Shown here piece by piece: positions 8,302 through 17,904 of a stretch of 43,540 bases of DNA. This stretch comes from Acholeplasmataceae bacterium (lineage in GTDB: Bacteria; Bacillota_I; Bacilli_A; Acholeplasmatales; Acholeplasmataceae), in assembly GCA_030656435.1 (NCBI GenBank), contig JAUSOA010000098.1:1-43540 (forward strand), in the 5' to 3' direction. Position 1 is the first letter of the stretch; each line of letters begins with the position of its first letter. The notes beneath the pieces are model-generated. The model did no database searches. It was not told the origin of the DNA and was given only the letters and a program-made list of their open reading frames with translations. The translations under genes and the position numbers were made by a program.

Positions 8302-9352
8302 GTTTGTTTTCCTCCCATTCACTAAAAATCATATTTCCTATTTTATTTCTAAGCTTAATGATTTGATTCATATCTCTTCTTGGATGTACTGCATTACTCA
8401 GTAATACAAACCCAAGTTGATTCTTTTTGTCGATAAACATATTACATCCTGTAAAGCCTGTATGAATAATTGAATCATATAAAGATAGCTTATCTCCAGC
8501 TGAACTTCCCTTTTGAGGTTTATCCCACCCAAGTGCTCTTGTTAGGATATCGTTATTTAAATTGGGTTTTTCTTCTCTTAAAGGAAATAGTTCATCTAAG
8601 TATTTGGTATTTAGTACGAATTTGTTTTGTAGGACTGCTAATATAAATTTTGAGATATCTTTGGCTGTAGAAAAAAGTCCTGCATGTCCTGCCTCGCCAC
8701 CTAAGGCAAATGACTTTTCATCATGAACAATACCTTGGAGCATACCGTGATAAACATCATCTGCTCTAAACTCTGTAGGTGCGCATCTTTCTCTATTCGG
8801 ATGATAGCTTGTATCATTCATCTCTAGAGGTCTAAAGATCATTAAGGATGAGTAGGTATCTAAGCTCATTTTGGTTAATGATTCAATAATCCATCCTAAT
8901 AAGATAAATCCGATATCGGAATAAACAATATTTTTCCCGGTTGAATAGATTAGCTCCATTTCATAAACTCTATTTAAAACTTCATCTTTCCCTTTTAATC
9001 TAGATGCTCTTGATATATCTGCTGGAAGTCCAGAAGTATGTGTGAGTAGATGATAAATCGTGATCTCCTTATGCTTAAATTCAGGTAGTATTGATGATAC
9101 CCTTGTATCTAGAGATAACCGTCCATTTTCAATAAGTTTCATCACCATGGTTGTCGTACTGATCACCTTGGTTAATGATGCAACATCATATATTTCATTC
9201 CCTTGATTCATTATTTTCTCAGGAATTAAGCTTTTATAGCCTACAAAGTCGCAAAACACTTCCCCGTTTCCATGAACTATACAATAGGATGCACCAGGGA
9301 ATAGGTTTTCTTCGACACCTCTTTTTAATAATTCTTTAATCTCGCTATACAT
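8294..9352 (-). CDS. Beta-lactamase-family serine hydrolase (AmiE/YbbE-like)
   Basis: 352 aa with the serine beta-lactamase/penicillin-binding fold: SxxK as S59-L-T-K62, the YxN position as YSD (144-146), and HTG near residue 300 in place of KTG. No signal peptide is visible, so it is predicted to be cytoplasmic. In Bacillus subtilis a related enzyme (AmiE, formerly YbbE) is encoded in the MurNAc recovery operon and trims peptide from MurNAc. The position here, between GHL10 and amidase genes, supports a similar amidase or peptidase step; an esterase is the alternative. Its ATG overlaps the stop of the previous gene (TAATG), indicating translational coupling. Confidence 0.8.
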   Translation of the reverse strand: MYSEIKELLKRGVEENLFPGASYCIVHGNGEVFCDFVGYKSLIPEKIMNQGNEIYDVASLTKVISTTTMVMKLIENGRLSLDTRVSSILPEFKHKEITIYHLLTHTSGLPADISRASRLKGKDEVLNRVYEMELIYSTGKNIVYSDIGFILLGWIIESLTKMSLDTYSSLMIFRPLEMNDTSYHPNRERCAPTEFRADDVYHGMLQGIVHDEKSFALGGEAGHAGLFSTAKDISKFILAVLQNKFVLNTKYLDELFPLREEKPNLNNDILTRALGWDKPQKGSSAGDKLSLYDSIIHTGFTGCNMFIDKKNQLGFVLLSNAVHPRRDMNQIIKLRNKIGNMIFSEWEENKHV

Positions 9353-12300
9353 TAGATTCTTATGACTAGTTTTTTAACGATGAGTGCGATGATACCAAGT
9401 AAAGCAAGCGATGATCCTGCAGCAATTGCTACAATCACAGGTGTAGAAAGTCCTTCACTCGGAACTTCAATTAATACACACTCTCCATCAATAAACTCAT
9501 AGCCATCCTCACAATTTTCTATTGGAATTAAAATACATTCTCCATCCACCAATTCGTAACCAATTTCACAAGTGATAGGTTCAGGAACACAATTGCCATC
9601 GACAAGTATTTCACCAATTTCACAAGTGATAGGTTCTTCTACCTTTTTAACATCACTTTCCCAGGGGAATCCTGGATAAGTTGTCCAATAAATAGTATTC
9701 AGTCTATCGAGTGTTTGGGTAACCTTCGCATTCGGACTTAGCAATGTCTTATAGGAAAATAAGGAGACTCCGATCACACTTTCCTTGGTAGAAATATAGC
9801 GTATTTGTTCAATAAGCTCATTATCATCTGTCCAAGTGCCTTCAGTATATCGATAGAAGCCTTGACCAATAATTAATCCAACACCATTGGCTTGGGTTAA
9901 ATCAGCCCACCAATCCACCAAATCAGCAAATGGTGCAGCAGAATGGTCGAATTGCCAGTAAAGCTGTGGAAGGATATAATGAACCCATCCGTTTTCAACC
10001 CACTTTTTGCTATCTGCAAATTGATCCTTATAGCTTTGAAGAGCGTATGGCGAAGTATTGGATCCTTCTTCACCACCGGATAGCCAAATGCCAAATGGAC
10101 TAATACCAAATTTAACATTCTTTTCTTGAACGACATTCCATGTTTCAATCGTGTAGAATAAATCTTCCATTAATAAATCAATGTTATTTCTTCTCCAATC
10201 GGCTAATGTTTGACCAGTATCCTTGGTATTGTTGTAGGTTTGTGCATCCTGAATGTCTTCCATTCCTGAATAACTATAGAAATAGTCATCAAAATGAATG
10301 CCATCCACATCATATTTCGCCATTAATTCTTGAATTACATTTTTAATATAGGTTCTGACTTGGTTTTCACCCGGGTTAAGAATTAGTTTCCCTCCCTTGT
10401 CTTCTAAAACTAGATGAGGATTTTGTTTAGCAAAGTTATCATCGTGTAATAGTGCCAATTGTTGTGCTTTGGTTAAATCTCCGTTATTCGATACACGATA
10501 TGGATTTAACCAAGCGTGGAATTCAATTCCTCTTTTATGTGCTTCTTCAATGATAAAGCCTAAGACATCCCAACCTGGGTCGACACCTTCAATACCTGTT
10601 AAGTATCTTGAAAAAGGTGCGTAATCAGATTCATAGAATGCATCATTCATTGGTCGAACCTGGAAAAACATCGTATTGAAGTTATTGGCTTCAAGACGGT
10701 CTAACATCACGATAATTCTACCCTTATAATCTGCTTCAGATGTATGTAGAGGTATATCAATATTCGCTACAGTTGCTACCCAAACCGCTCTAACTTCTTC
10801 TGATTTTTCAGTATAAGAGGTTGGAAGCAATATAGGATTGTTCGTATTGTAATAGTTAATAATTTTACCGTTTCTAATAACGTAGAGATTATCCTCAGAA
10901 AGTGGCATATTTAAGCGAATTCTTTGGTCTAACGTTTCTGATACATTTCCTGCACGGTCTATAGCATAATATTCAACCGTATAGGTAGCATTCAATACAA
11001 ACTCTAAGACTTCGCTATAAACCAACCAAGAAGACCATACAGAACCATTATGAATTTTATACATAATCTTATCATTTGGATTGCTTGGTGTTAATGTTAC
11101 GCTAGTTTCATTTGTGTAGTACCAGCCATCAAATTCACCAACTATTGAAATCGTTGGATCGTCTGGTTCTATATTATCGATATAAACAGTTTTGGTTGTA
11201 ACAATTGATGCTCCATCGTTATTTCGATAGCTAATTATATAGGTTCCATCTGTAGTTAATGAGATGGGTTCCGTATAAACTGTCCAAGCACCATCATTAA
11301 TCTTGTAGGAATAACTTGGTGCAGTTGAGGTTAACGTGAATGTCAAATTTTTGTAATATGGATCTGTTCCACTTCCTGTTATGTTAAGAACCGGATTTGG
11401 ATAGGTTTCTGCGACCACTGAAATAGTTCTTGTCACTTCACTGGATTCAATACCTAAGGAATCAATAGTTTTCGTTCGAATAAAATAGGTTCCTGTTTCA
11501 TTCAGTACCAAAGGTTCTGAATAAGGATTCCAGGCTCCTACTGAGCCCTTATTGACTGCAATCCAAATGGTATTGGATGAACTCGTTACAGTAACTGTAG
11601 ATCCTAATACATAGCTAAGGCCAATTTGAGTACCACTGACTGTAATGATAGGCAGCACACTATTGATTCTAGTGATTTGAATATCTACTGCAGATATCAA
11701 GGATTCTTCATCTAAATTATTGATTGCTTTCATATAAAATGTTTCTAAACCTTGATGAGTGAGTACAACTGGAGCAGTATAGATTGTCCATTCACCTCCA
11801 CCAATCTTATAATATGCTTGATCTGTACTAGTCAAAGTGACGGTTACATCACTTCGATAGGCTCCATTTGAATAGGTTCCTGATAATTGGTAGGTTGGTT
11901 TTTCTACATTACTCGTCGCCCAAGTACCTAGTGGATCATTTTGCCAATAATTATTGACGACCTCTGTCATATTCGTGCCATTTAAAAAAGCAGCTGAGTA
12001 CATCACAGAGCCCTTAATCTCGGGATGTTTTTGATTATATTTAAGCTGGGTTGCAATTTCATCAGAAAGCCAACCCGCAGCATTTGCTATGGAGTGTCCA
12101 ATCAATAGATCAACATCTGTTCCTCTGACTACACTAGCCCACCAGTCGACAACATCCGCGTAAGGTGCTGTTGAATGCTTGAAATTCCAATAGATTTGCG
12201 GGTTAATGTAATGTACCCACCCCTGTTCAACCCATTTTTTACTATCTGCGTATTGACTCACATAGGATTGTGCAGTCGCACCTGTATTGGATCCGTCAGG

Positions 12301-13221
12301 CATTGTATTTTTACCTGCCCAAATACCAAAGGGTGATATACCAAAGCGTACATCCTTACTATTGGTATCGTTATGTAGGTCAACATCCTCTTTGACACCA
12401 CGGACAACATCATTGACGTTCTCTCTTCTCCAATTGGCGAGTGTTTGACCTGATAGTTTATAGGCATCATAGGTAGCTGAATCTGAACTTATTCCAGAAT
12501 ATGGATAAAAATAGTCGTCAAAATGAACGCCATCTACATCATAGAGAGTAATCAGTTCTTTTACAACATCACGAATATACTCTTTTACTACTGGTTCACC
12601 TGGATTTAGGATATAAGGAATCAATCCATTTCCATCTGGATTTCCTCCAACAACTAAATCAGGATTTAAAGATGCAAAGTTTCCTGGATGAAGTGTTGAG
12701 ATAAAGTTGGTTTTGCTTAATGTGGAATTACCGACACGGTAAGGGTTTAACCATGCATGAAATTCTACTCCTCTTTCATGTGCACGAGTAACCATATACT
12801 CCATGACATCCCAGCCTGGGTCGACACCTTCAGTGCCTGTTAACCATTTTGAGAATTCTGCATAATCTGATTCATAGAATGCATCATTTTGAGGTCTAAC
12901 CTGAAATAGGATTGCATTCATATTTTTAGCAATCACTCGATCAAGTAATTCATTATAAGCTGCCTTATATTGCGTTTCACTGGTGTGAAGCGGCATATTT
13001 AAGCTAAATACAGTTGCAACCCAAACCCCGCGGAATTCATGGGTTTGTTCTGCATATGTTGTTGGAATCATGACTGGATCTGTGGAATCATAATGGTAGA
13101 CGTTGGATCCACTTCTTGTCAGTATTTCAAGTGGTGAACTTGCATCCAACTTTTGTGCTTGAAATACTCCAAGGGTAATCACTGCAAGTAATAATATGAA
13201 TAATAGTTTTATTTTTCTCAT
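9352..13221 (-). CDS. Secreted membrane-anchored protein with two GHL10 glycoside hydrolase domains
   Basis: 1289 aa. Sec signal (residues 1-~28). First GHL10 (DUF187/PF02638) domain ~60-435 (RGVWVATVF, FQVRPQNDAFY, VDGVHFDDYFYPY, FGISPFGIW). Ig-like repeats of chitobiase-C type ~445-790 (YKIGGGEWTIY, YKINDGAWTVY). Second GHL10 ~805-1185 (RAVWVATVAN, VDGIHFDDYFYSY). Three Cys-pair elements C-x6-[VI]-D-G-x-C ~1200-1250, then a transmembrane segment and a basic tail (KKLVIRI). GHL10 family enzymes such as E. coli DigH cut peptidoglycan glycans lacking stem peptides. A tandem pair in one chain is notable. AGGAGGG precedes the ATG, which directly follows the upstream stop (TAGATG). It should face outwards, cutting wall glycans into importable pieces. 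Confidence 0.88.
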   Translation of the reverse strand: MRKIKLLFILLLAVITLGVFQAQKLDASSPLEILTRSGSNVYHYDSTDPVMIPTTYAEQTHEFRGVWVATVFSLNMPLHTSETQYKAAYNELLDRVIAKNMNAILFQVRPQNDAFYESDYAEFSKWLTGTEGVDPGWDVMEYMVTRAHERGVEFHAWLNPYRVGNSTLSKTNFISTLHPGNFASLNPDLVVGGNPDGNGLIPYILNPGEPVVKEYIRDVVKELITLYDVDGVHFDDYFYPYSGISSDSATYDAYKLSGQTLANWRRENVNDVVRGVKEDVDLHNDTNSKDVRFGISPFGIWAGKNTMPDGSNTGATAQSYVSQYADSKKWVEQGWVHYINPQIYWNFKHSTAPYADVVDWWASVVRGTDVDLLIGHSIANAAGWLSDEIATQLKYNQKHPEIKGSVMYSAAFLNGTNMTEVVNNYWQNDPLGTWATSNVEKPTYQLSGTYSNGAYRSDVTVTLTSTDQAYYKIGGGEWTIYTAPVVLTHQGLETFYMKAINNLDEESLISAVDIQITRINSVLPIITVSGTQIGLSYVLGSTVTVTSSSNTIWIAVNKGSVGAWNPYSEPLVLNETGTYFIRTKTIDSLGIESSEVTRTISVVAETYPNPVLNITGSGTDPYYKNLTFTLTSTAPSYSYKINDGAWTVYTEPISLTTDGTYIISYRNNDGASIVTTKTVYIDNIEPDDPTISIVGEFDGWYYTNETSVTLTPSNPNDKIMYKIHNGSVWSSWLVYSEVLEFVLNATYTVEYYAIDRAGNVSETLDQRIRLNMPLSEDNLYVIRNGKIINYYNTNNPILLPTSYTEKSEEVRAVWVATVANIDIPLHTSEADYKGRIIVMLDRLEANNFNTMFFQVRPMNDAFYESDYAPFSRYLTGIEGVDPGWDVLGFIIEEAHKRGIEFHAWLNPYRVSNNGDLTKAQQLALLHDDNFAKQNPHLVLEDKGGKLILNPGENQVRTYIKNVIQELMAKYDVDGIHFDDYFYSYSGMEDIQDAQTYNNTKDTGQTLADWRRNNIDLLMEDLFYTIETWNVVQEKNVKFGISPFGIWLSGGEEGSNTSPYALQSYKDQFADSKKWVENGWVHYILPQLYWQFDHSAAPFADLVDWWADLTQANGVGLIIGQGFYRYTEGTWTDDNELIEQIRYISTKESVIGVSLFSYKTLLSPNAKVTQTLDRLNTIYWTTYPGFPWESDVKKVEEPITCEIGEILVDGNCVPEPITCEIGYELVDGECILIPIENCEDGYEFIDGECVLIEVPSEGLSTPVIVAIAAGSSLALLGIIALIVKKLVIRI

Positions 13222-14436
13222 CTAAAGCCCTCCTGTTAATAATTTCTTGACTTCCTTCATACCCGCTTCAGACTTATCCTTATTGATAAAAGTCTTATAA
13301 GTAAAAAACACATTGCCCTTAACGACTGGGTATTGATTTGCATATTTTAATTGGTTAACGATTTCAAGTGCATTTTCGAATTCGCCATCATTTCCTAATC
13401 GGTAAGCACCATGACCGATATATAAATCAACCTTTGAGTCTTGAAGGAGCTTAACCCACCATTCCAATATATCCCCAAATGGAGCAATCGAATGACCGAA
13501 CTCCCAATAGATTTGAGGAACGATATAATCTAGGAAACCTTCTTTGACCCATAAATATGCATCCGCATATTGATTGTCATAGCTTTGACTGCATTTCGGA
13601 TCGGTATTCGATCCCTTTGGGTCACTTGCTTTATTCTTCCAAATACCAAATGGACTCACTCCGAATCTTAGGTTTGGACTGACCTTCTTTAAGGCTTCAT
13701 AAACACCCTTGATAACATCAGTTACATTTTGTCTTCTAAAATCTCCGAGGTCGTGAGCATGATTATCTCTTTGAGCGAAATCTGCTAAATCATTTCTTTC
13801 ATCACTTAATCCTGCATAGGGATAGAAATAATCATCAAAATGAATTCCATCAACATCATAATGTTCTGCTAGTTCAACCATGGAATCGATAATAAACTGT
13901 TTAACTTCTTTTTTTGCTGGATTCAAAATGATTTGACCATTCTTATCGAGTACGGTTAGCTCTAGATGTTTTTTTGCAAAGTTTAGGTCGTCGCAATCCT
14001 CTAAATATTCTTCGGGTGTGATCGATATCTTCATCGATACACGGTATGGATTGCACCATGCATGAAATTCAATATTTCTATTTCTTGCCTCTTCGATAAT
14101 CCATTTTAATACATCAAATGGAGGTTTTTTTCCTTCTTTTCCTGTTAAAAATCTAGAGTAAGGATTGAGTATCGATTCATAGAATGCATCATTAGTTGTT
14201 CGCACCTGAAAGAAAACTGCGTTGATATTATAACTTACGCAAGTATCAAGCATTTCAATGACTTTCTCTTGATAAGTGTCGATATTTTCAGTTGTAGGTA
14301 AATCAATATTTACGACATTAGAAACCCACATCGCTCTAAAGTCTTTAGAAACGTAGGTTTCAGGAATCTCAATTTGAGTATTTGTTTGATAATAACAAAT
14401 AGGCTCACTAGGATTCTTATATTTAAATAACTTCAT
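13222..14436 (-). CDS. Cytoplasmic GHL10 family glycoside hydrolase (YngK/DigH-like)
   Basis: 404 aa, essentially a lone GHL10 domain: FRAMWVSNVVN, FFQVRTTNDAFYES, FHAWCNPYRVS, VDGIHFDDYFYPYAG, FGVSPFGIWKN and VPQIYWEFGH follow the same order as in both domains of the neighbouring secreted protein. No signal peptide or membrane segment, so the enzyme is predicted to be intracellular, unlike its secreted relatives. Start ATG 14436 overlaps the GH4 stop (TAATG), with GGAG upstream. A likely job is cutting imported glycan fragments; whether it acts before or after phosphorylation is unknown. Confidence 0.85.
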   Translation of the reverse strand: MKLFKYKNPSEPICYYQTNTQIEIPETYVSKDFRAMWVSNVVNIDLPTTENIDTYQEKVIEMLDTCVSYNINAVFFQVRTTNDAFYESILNPYSRFLTGKEGKKPPFDVLKWIIEEARNRNIEFHAWCNPYRVSMKISITPEEYLEDCDDLNFAKKHLELTVLDKNGQIILNPAKKEVKQFIIDSMVELAEHYDVDGIHFDDYFYPYAGLSDERNDLADFAQRDNHAHDLGDFRRQNVTDVIKGVYEALKKVSPNLRFGVSPFGIWKNKASDPKGSNTDPKCSQSYDNQYADAYLWVKEGFLDYIVPQIYWEFGHSIAPFGDILEWWVKLLQDSKVDLYIGHGAYRLGNDGEFENALEIVNQLKYANQYPVVKGNVFFTYKTFINKDKSEAGMKEVKKLLTGGL

Positions 14437-15752
14437 TATTTTTTCTCCTCATAATATCCTAGATATTTCTTATGTGCAATGACAAGCTCATTAAACACCT
14501 TTTCTGCAGTTACAATCGATGTTGTTTGTGGGTGTATTTGAAGGGCGAGTAGCGCTTTATTCAAGTTTCTTTCATAAATCGCGTCAGTGAGTAATTCTTC
14601 AAATGCCTTCATGGATTGTATCAAACCTCTAATTTGAACTGGAAGTCTTCCAATATGGACAGGCACAGGACCATCTTTTGTGATTCTGCAAGTGATTTCG
14701 ATTGCACAACCATCAGGAAGATCGGTGATATGTCCATTATTAACGGTATTGACCACCTGATAATCTCTTTTATCATTATAAAGTGAGCTGATGATGCTGC
14801 AAGCAACATCACTATAATAGGCTCCACCACGACTTTCTAATTCCTTAGGCTTCTCATTTAAACTTAAATCCTTATATTTCTCAAAGAGCGTTGTTTCTAG
14901 CTTCTTAACGAGCTCAGCTCTAGTTTCTCCAATTTCACAGGCTTTAATGAATTTATCATACATTTCCTGATAGTGGTAATAATACTTATGATAAGGAGAT
15001 GGATAAACGCCAAGCTCCTTGATAAATTCATATTTCCACGCGAGTGGGTCGATATTATTCATCGTCATTTGTGAATCCTTAATCTTTTCAATAATTTCAG
15101 GAAGTCGGTCTTTATTCTTATGAAACAGACTTAAAACATAAGACATATGATTCAGTCCTGCAAAATAAGGGATTAATTCCTTTGATTTAACGTTTAAAAC
15201 ACTAGCGAAATGATTGGTCATATTAATTGGAACGTTACATACACCGATGTAACGGTCAAATTCAGCATATCTAAATACAGCTTCACTGACAATTCCAGCA
15301 GGATTGGTAAAGTTGATTAACCATGCATTTTCACAAAGCTCCTTGATGTCTTTAATAATATCAAAAATGACTGGCACAGTCCGTAATGCTTTAAAGACTC
15401 CACCTGCACCATTGGTTTCTTGACCAAGCATACCGTATTTAGCTGGAATTCTTTCATCTAAAACTCTAGCATCTAAAAGTCCAACACGGAGTTGGGTGGT
15501 CACAAAATCGGCATCTACTAAGGCTTCTCTTCGATCTAGGGTTAAATGAATGGTGATTGGAAGTTTCGCTTTTTCGACCATACGCTTCGCTAAAGCTCCA
15601 ACAATTTCAAGTTTTTCCTTACCTTCTTCGATATCGACTAACCAGATTTCAGCAATAGGTAATTCTTTATATCTTTTAATGAACCCTTCAATCAGTTCTG
15701 GTGTATAGGATGAACCTCCACCAATAGTTACTATTTTGATTCCATTTTTCAT
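14436..15752 (-). CDS. GH4 family NAD-dependent 6-phospho-glycosidase
   Basis: 438 aa, normal GH4 length. Signature GGGSSYTPEL (11-20) for NAD binding, QETNGAGG, INFTNPAG, GVCNVPINM (Mn-binding Cys) and AGLNH are all present, matching LicH/CelF/ChbF-type 6-phospho-beta-glucosidases. GH4 enzymes oxidise C3 of a 6-phosphorylated sugar. The lactyl ether at C3 of MurNAc would block that, so if the substrate comes from peptidoglycan, the phosphate should sit on a GlcNAc residue (for example GlcNAc6P-MurNAc). That substrate is inference; ChbF on chitobiose-6-phosphate is the nearest known precedent. Overlaps the kinase gene by 4 nt, so kinase and hydrolase are probably consecutive steps. Confidence 0.88.
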   Translation of the reverse strand: MKNGIKIVTIGGGSSYTPELIEGFIKRYKELPIAEIWLVDIEEGKEKLEIVGALAKRMVEKAKLPITIHLTLDRREALVDADFVTTQLRVGLLDARVLDERIPAKYGMLGQETNGAGGVFKALRTVPVIFDIIKDIKELCENAWLINFTNPAGIVSEAVFRYAEFDRYIGVCNVPINMTNHFASVLNVKSKELIPYFAGLNHMSYVLSLFHKNKDRLPEIIEKIKDSQMTMNNIDPLAWKYEFIKELGVYPSPYHKYYYHYQEMYDKFIKACEIGETRAELVKKLETTLFEKYKDLSLNEKPKELESRGGAYYSDVACSIISSLYNDKRDYQVVNTVNNGHITDLPDGCAIEITCRITKDGPVPVHIGRLPVQIRGLIQSMKAFEELLTDAIYERNLNKALLALQIHPQTTSIVTAEKVFNELVIAHKKYLGYYEEKK

Positions 15753-16729
15753 AAATGCACACAGCTTTCATCAAGATTATTTTCTATTTTTTCATCTTGC
15801 TTAATACCCAGTTCATCTAATGCAAATAGATATGCACCAACAACTGGTTGATATTTTGGTTTTACAATATAGCTTTTAGGACATTCTTTTTTTAATGTAG
15901 CTTCAAATGATTCTAGGTAGTACTTGGCTTCACCTGAAAATACTTTTCCACCAATCACTACAGGGACGATCTCTTGATCAATACCGACCTTTTTCATTAC
16001 ACCAGCGGTTTGTTCTCCCACAAACGATGCAAGTCTTGAAAGTATTTCAATCGAAACAAGGTCACCTAATACTGCACATTTGTTGACTAAGGCAGTAATC
16101 GTTCCGTATTCCTTTTTAGTAACCCTCGTTACTGGGTAGAATAAGTCAACAACCTCACTCATTTCTTTTAGGTTAAAGATTAATGGAATTTCATTTTTCA
16201 GCATCGTGTCCATATGTGTCATTTCATCTGCACGAAATGCATAATGAAGTGCTTCTCTAGCTATATCTAAGCCACCACCATAAATACCTAAGGTAAATCC
16301 CAACGATCTTAGGATAGCTTTTTCGCCTAAGTGATTCATCGCTGCAGAATTGGTTCCTGTTCCAGATATTGCAACCGCAACATAGGGTGATTTGAGTCCA
16401 CTACGCATAACAATCCAAGCATCATTAACGACCTTAAAGGGGATTTCATGAAATATGCTTTTGCATGCTTTGTTCAGCTTAATAAAATCTGATTCAAGGT
16501 CAGCACCAGATAATCCTAAAAAGATAAAGGATATTTCATCATTTGAAATAGATAATTCGTTTTTACCTTCGTTAAATAGGTTTTCAATCACACTTTGAAA
16601 TAGATGTCCATCTGTGGATGCATGATTGCATCCACTTCCAATCTTTTCATATTTAAGATTTCCATAGTGATCAAAGATTGTAAAATGTGTTTTCGTTCCG
16701 CCGCCATCATAGGCAATAATATATTTCAT
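15749..16729 (-). CDS. BadF/BadG-type amino-sugar kinase (N-acetylglucosamine kinase/MurK-like)
   Basis: 326 aa of the ASKHA fold. DGGGTKT (8-14) is the phosphate-1 loop and ISGTGTNS (~115) the phosphate-2/adenosine region; GLSGAD and RSLGFTLGIYGGG are typical of the NAGK/BadF family. This family includes MurK of Clostridium acetobutylicum, which phosphorylates MurNAc and GlcNAc, and eukaryotic-type NAGK. Sandwiched between anmK and GH4 with 4-nt overlaps on both sides. It is predicted to phosphorylate GlcNAc, MurNAc or the GlcNAc end of an imported disaccharide at O6, giving the substrate for the GH4 enzyme. The exact sugar cannot be read from sequence. Confidence 0.85.
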   Translation of the reverse strand: MKYIIAYDGGGTKTHFTIFDHYGNLKYEKIGSGCNHASTDGHLFQSVIENLFNEGKNELSISNDEISFIFLGLSGADLESDFIKLNKACKSIFHEIPFKVVNDAWIVMRSGLKSPYVAVAISGTGTNSAAMNHLGEKAILRSLGFTLGIYGGGLDIAREALHYAFRADEMTHMDTMLKNEIPLIFNLKEMSEVVDLFYPVTRVTKKEYGTITALVNKCAVLGDLVSIEILSRLASFVGEQTAGVMKKVGIDQEIVPVVIGGKVFSGEAKYYLESFEATLKKECPKSYIVKPKYQPVVGAYLFALDELGIKQDEKIENNLDESCVHL

Positions 16730-17883
16730 ATGTTTCCCTTGAAGTAATAATTCACTTGACCTAGGATTACATTCTTTTTTGCACCTGTCGCTTGTTTAAG
16801 ATTCGATGGGTTTAAATGAAGTGTTTCATTTCCTAGGATGATGAATGCTAGTGCTTCTTTAGAACTGCTATTCATCCCAAGGTCTTCTAGCTTCTTTATT
16901 TGAATTTGGGGAAGTTCTCTTGAAATGCATTCAAGTAAATAAGTATTATAGGACCCTCCACCACAAAAGATAATTTCATCTAGAACTACTTTAGGTAAAA
17001 TAAAGTTTTTATAGGAGTCTACAATCGATTGGACTGTAAACATTGTAAATGTATGAATGATATCTTCTCTTGAATACTTTTTATACTTTTGAAGTAGCTT
17101 TTCAGTGAATTGATCACCAAATGTTTCTCTTCCTGTTGATTTTGGAGGAAGTAGGGATAAATAGGGATGACTTAAGAGTTCACTCATTAATTCATTAATT
17201 AAGTGGCCACTTCTCGCTTTTTCACCATCTTTATCATATGTCTGATGATAAAGTCTTTTCATTGCGTAATCAATCATCATATTTCCAGGACCTGAATCAA
17301 ATGCAAAAACGTCGTCAGCTTGACAACCCTTTGGCAAAACAGTCATATTTGCAATCCCACCGATATTATGAATCGACCTACTTACCTCTTCACTTTGAAA
17401 CAAAATGAAATCTGCGTAGGGTACCAGTGGTGCACCTTGTCCACCAACTGCAAGATCAGCTGCTCTAAAATTAGAGACGACAGTGGTTTGACATAAACTA
17501 GAGATTACCGCTCCTTCTCCAAGCTGGAGTGAAGATCTCACCAAATCCTTATAGGGAGTCCCTATATGAAAGATAGTTTGACCATGGGAAGCGATAAAGC
17601 TAATATCATCCATTTGAATATTTTCTTCCTCACAAAGACTTTTGGCAGCGCTTGCAAAGACTTCGCCTAATTCAAAGTTCAGACTGCATAACAGCTCTGA
17701 TGAACTTTCATCGATGGAGAATCCCTTCTTGATTTTTTCAAGAAGTAGGGGTTCAAATGGATAGGTTTTGAATGCAATGGGATTAACTTTTGTTTGAGTG
17801 AATGTCCCTTCGATCTCCGCAATTAGGATATCGATGCCATCTAAGGAGGTTCCACTCATCATGCCTATAGCAAGTTTCTTCAT
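16726..17883 (-). CDS. anmK: Anhydro-N-acetylmuramic acid kinase
   Basis: 385 aa, usual length. MMSGTSLDGID (8-18) is the diagnostic AnmK motif; SHGQTIFHIG, HNIGGIANMT, FDSGPGNMMIDYAM and PKSTGRETFG follow in the expected order. AnmK opens 1,6-anhydroMurNAc and phosphorylates it to MurNAc-6-phosphate in the cytoplasm. The next step, MurQ etherase (GlcNAc-6-P plus D-lactate), is not encoded in this window. First gene of the operon, with AGGTGAAAT before the ATG, its own TATAAT box and a 19-bp palindrome upstream. Its presence shows that anhydro-sugars, products of lytic transglycosylases, are consumed. Confidence 0.95.
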   Translation of the reverse strand: MKKLAIGMMSGTSLDGIDILIAEIEGTFTQTKVNPIAFKTYPFEPLLLEKIKKGFSIDESSSELLCSLNFELGEVFASAAKSLCEEENIQMDDISFIASHGQTIFHIGTPYKDLVRSSLQLGEGAVISSLCQTTVVSNFRAADLAVGGQGAPLVPYADFILFQSEEVSRSIHNIGGIANMTVLPKGCQADDVFAFDSGPGNMMIDYAMKRLYHQTYDKDGEKARSGHLINELMSELLSHPYLSLLPPKSTGRETFGDQFTEKLLQKYKKYSREDIIHTFTMFTVQSIVDSYKNFILPKVVLDEIIFCGGGSYNTYLLECISRELPQIQIKKLEDLGMNSSSKEALAFIILGNETLHLNPSNLKQATGAKKNVILGQVNYYFKGNI

Positions 17884-17904
17884 ATTTCACCTATCAACAC
17901 TCTT

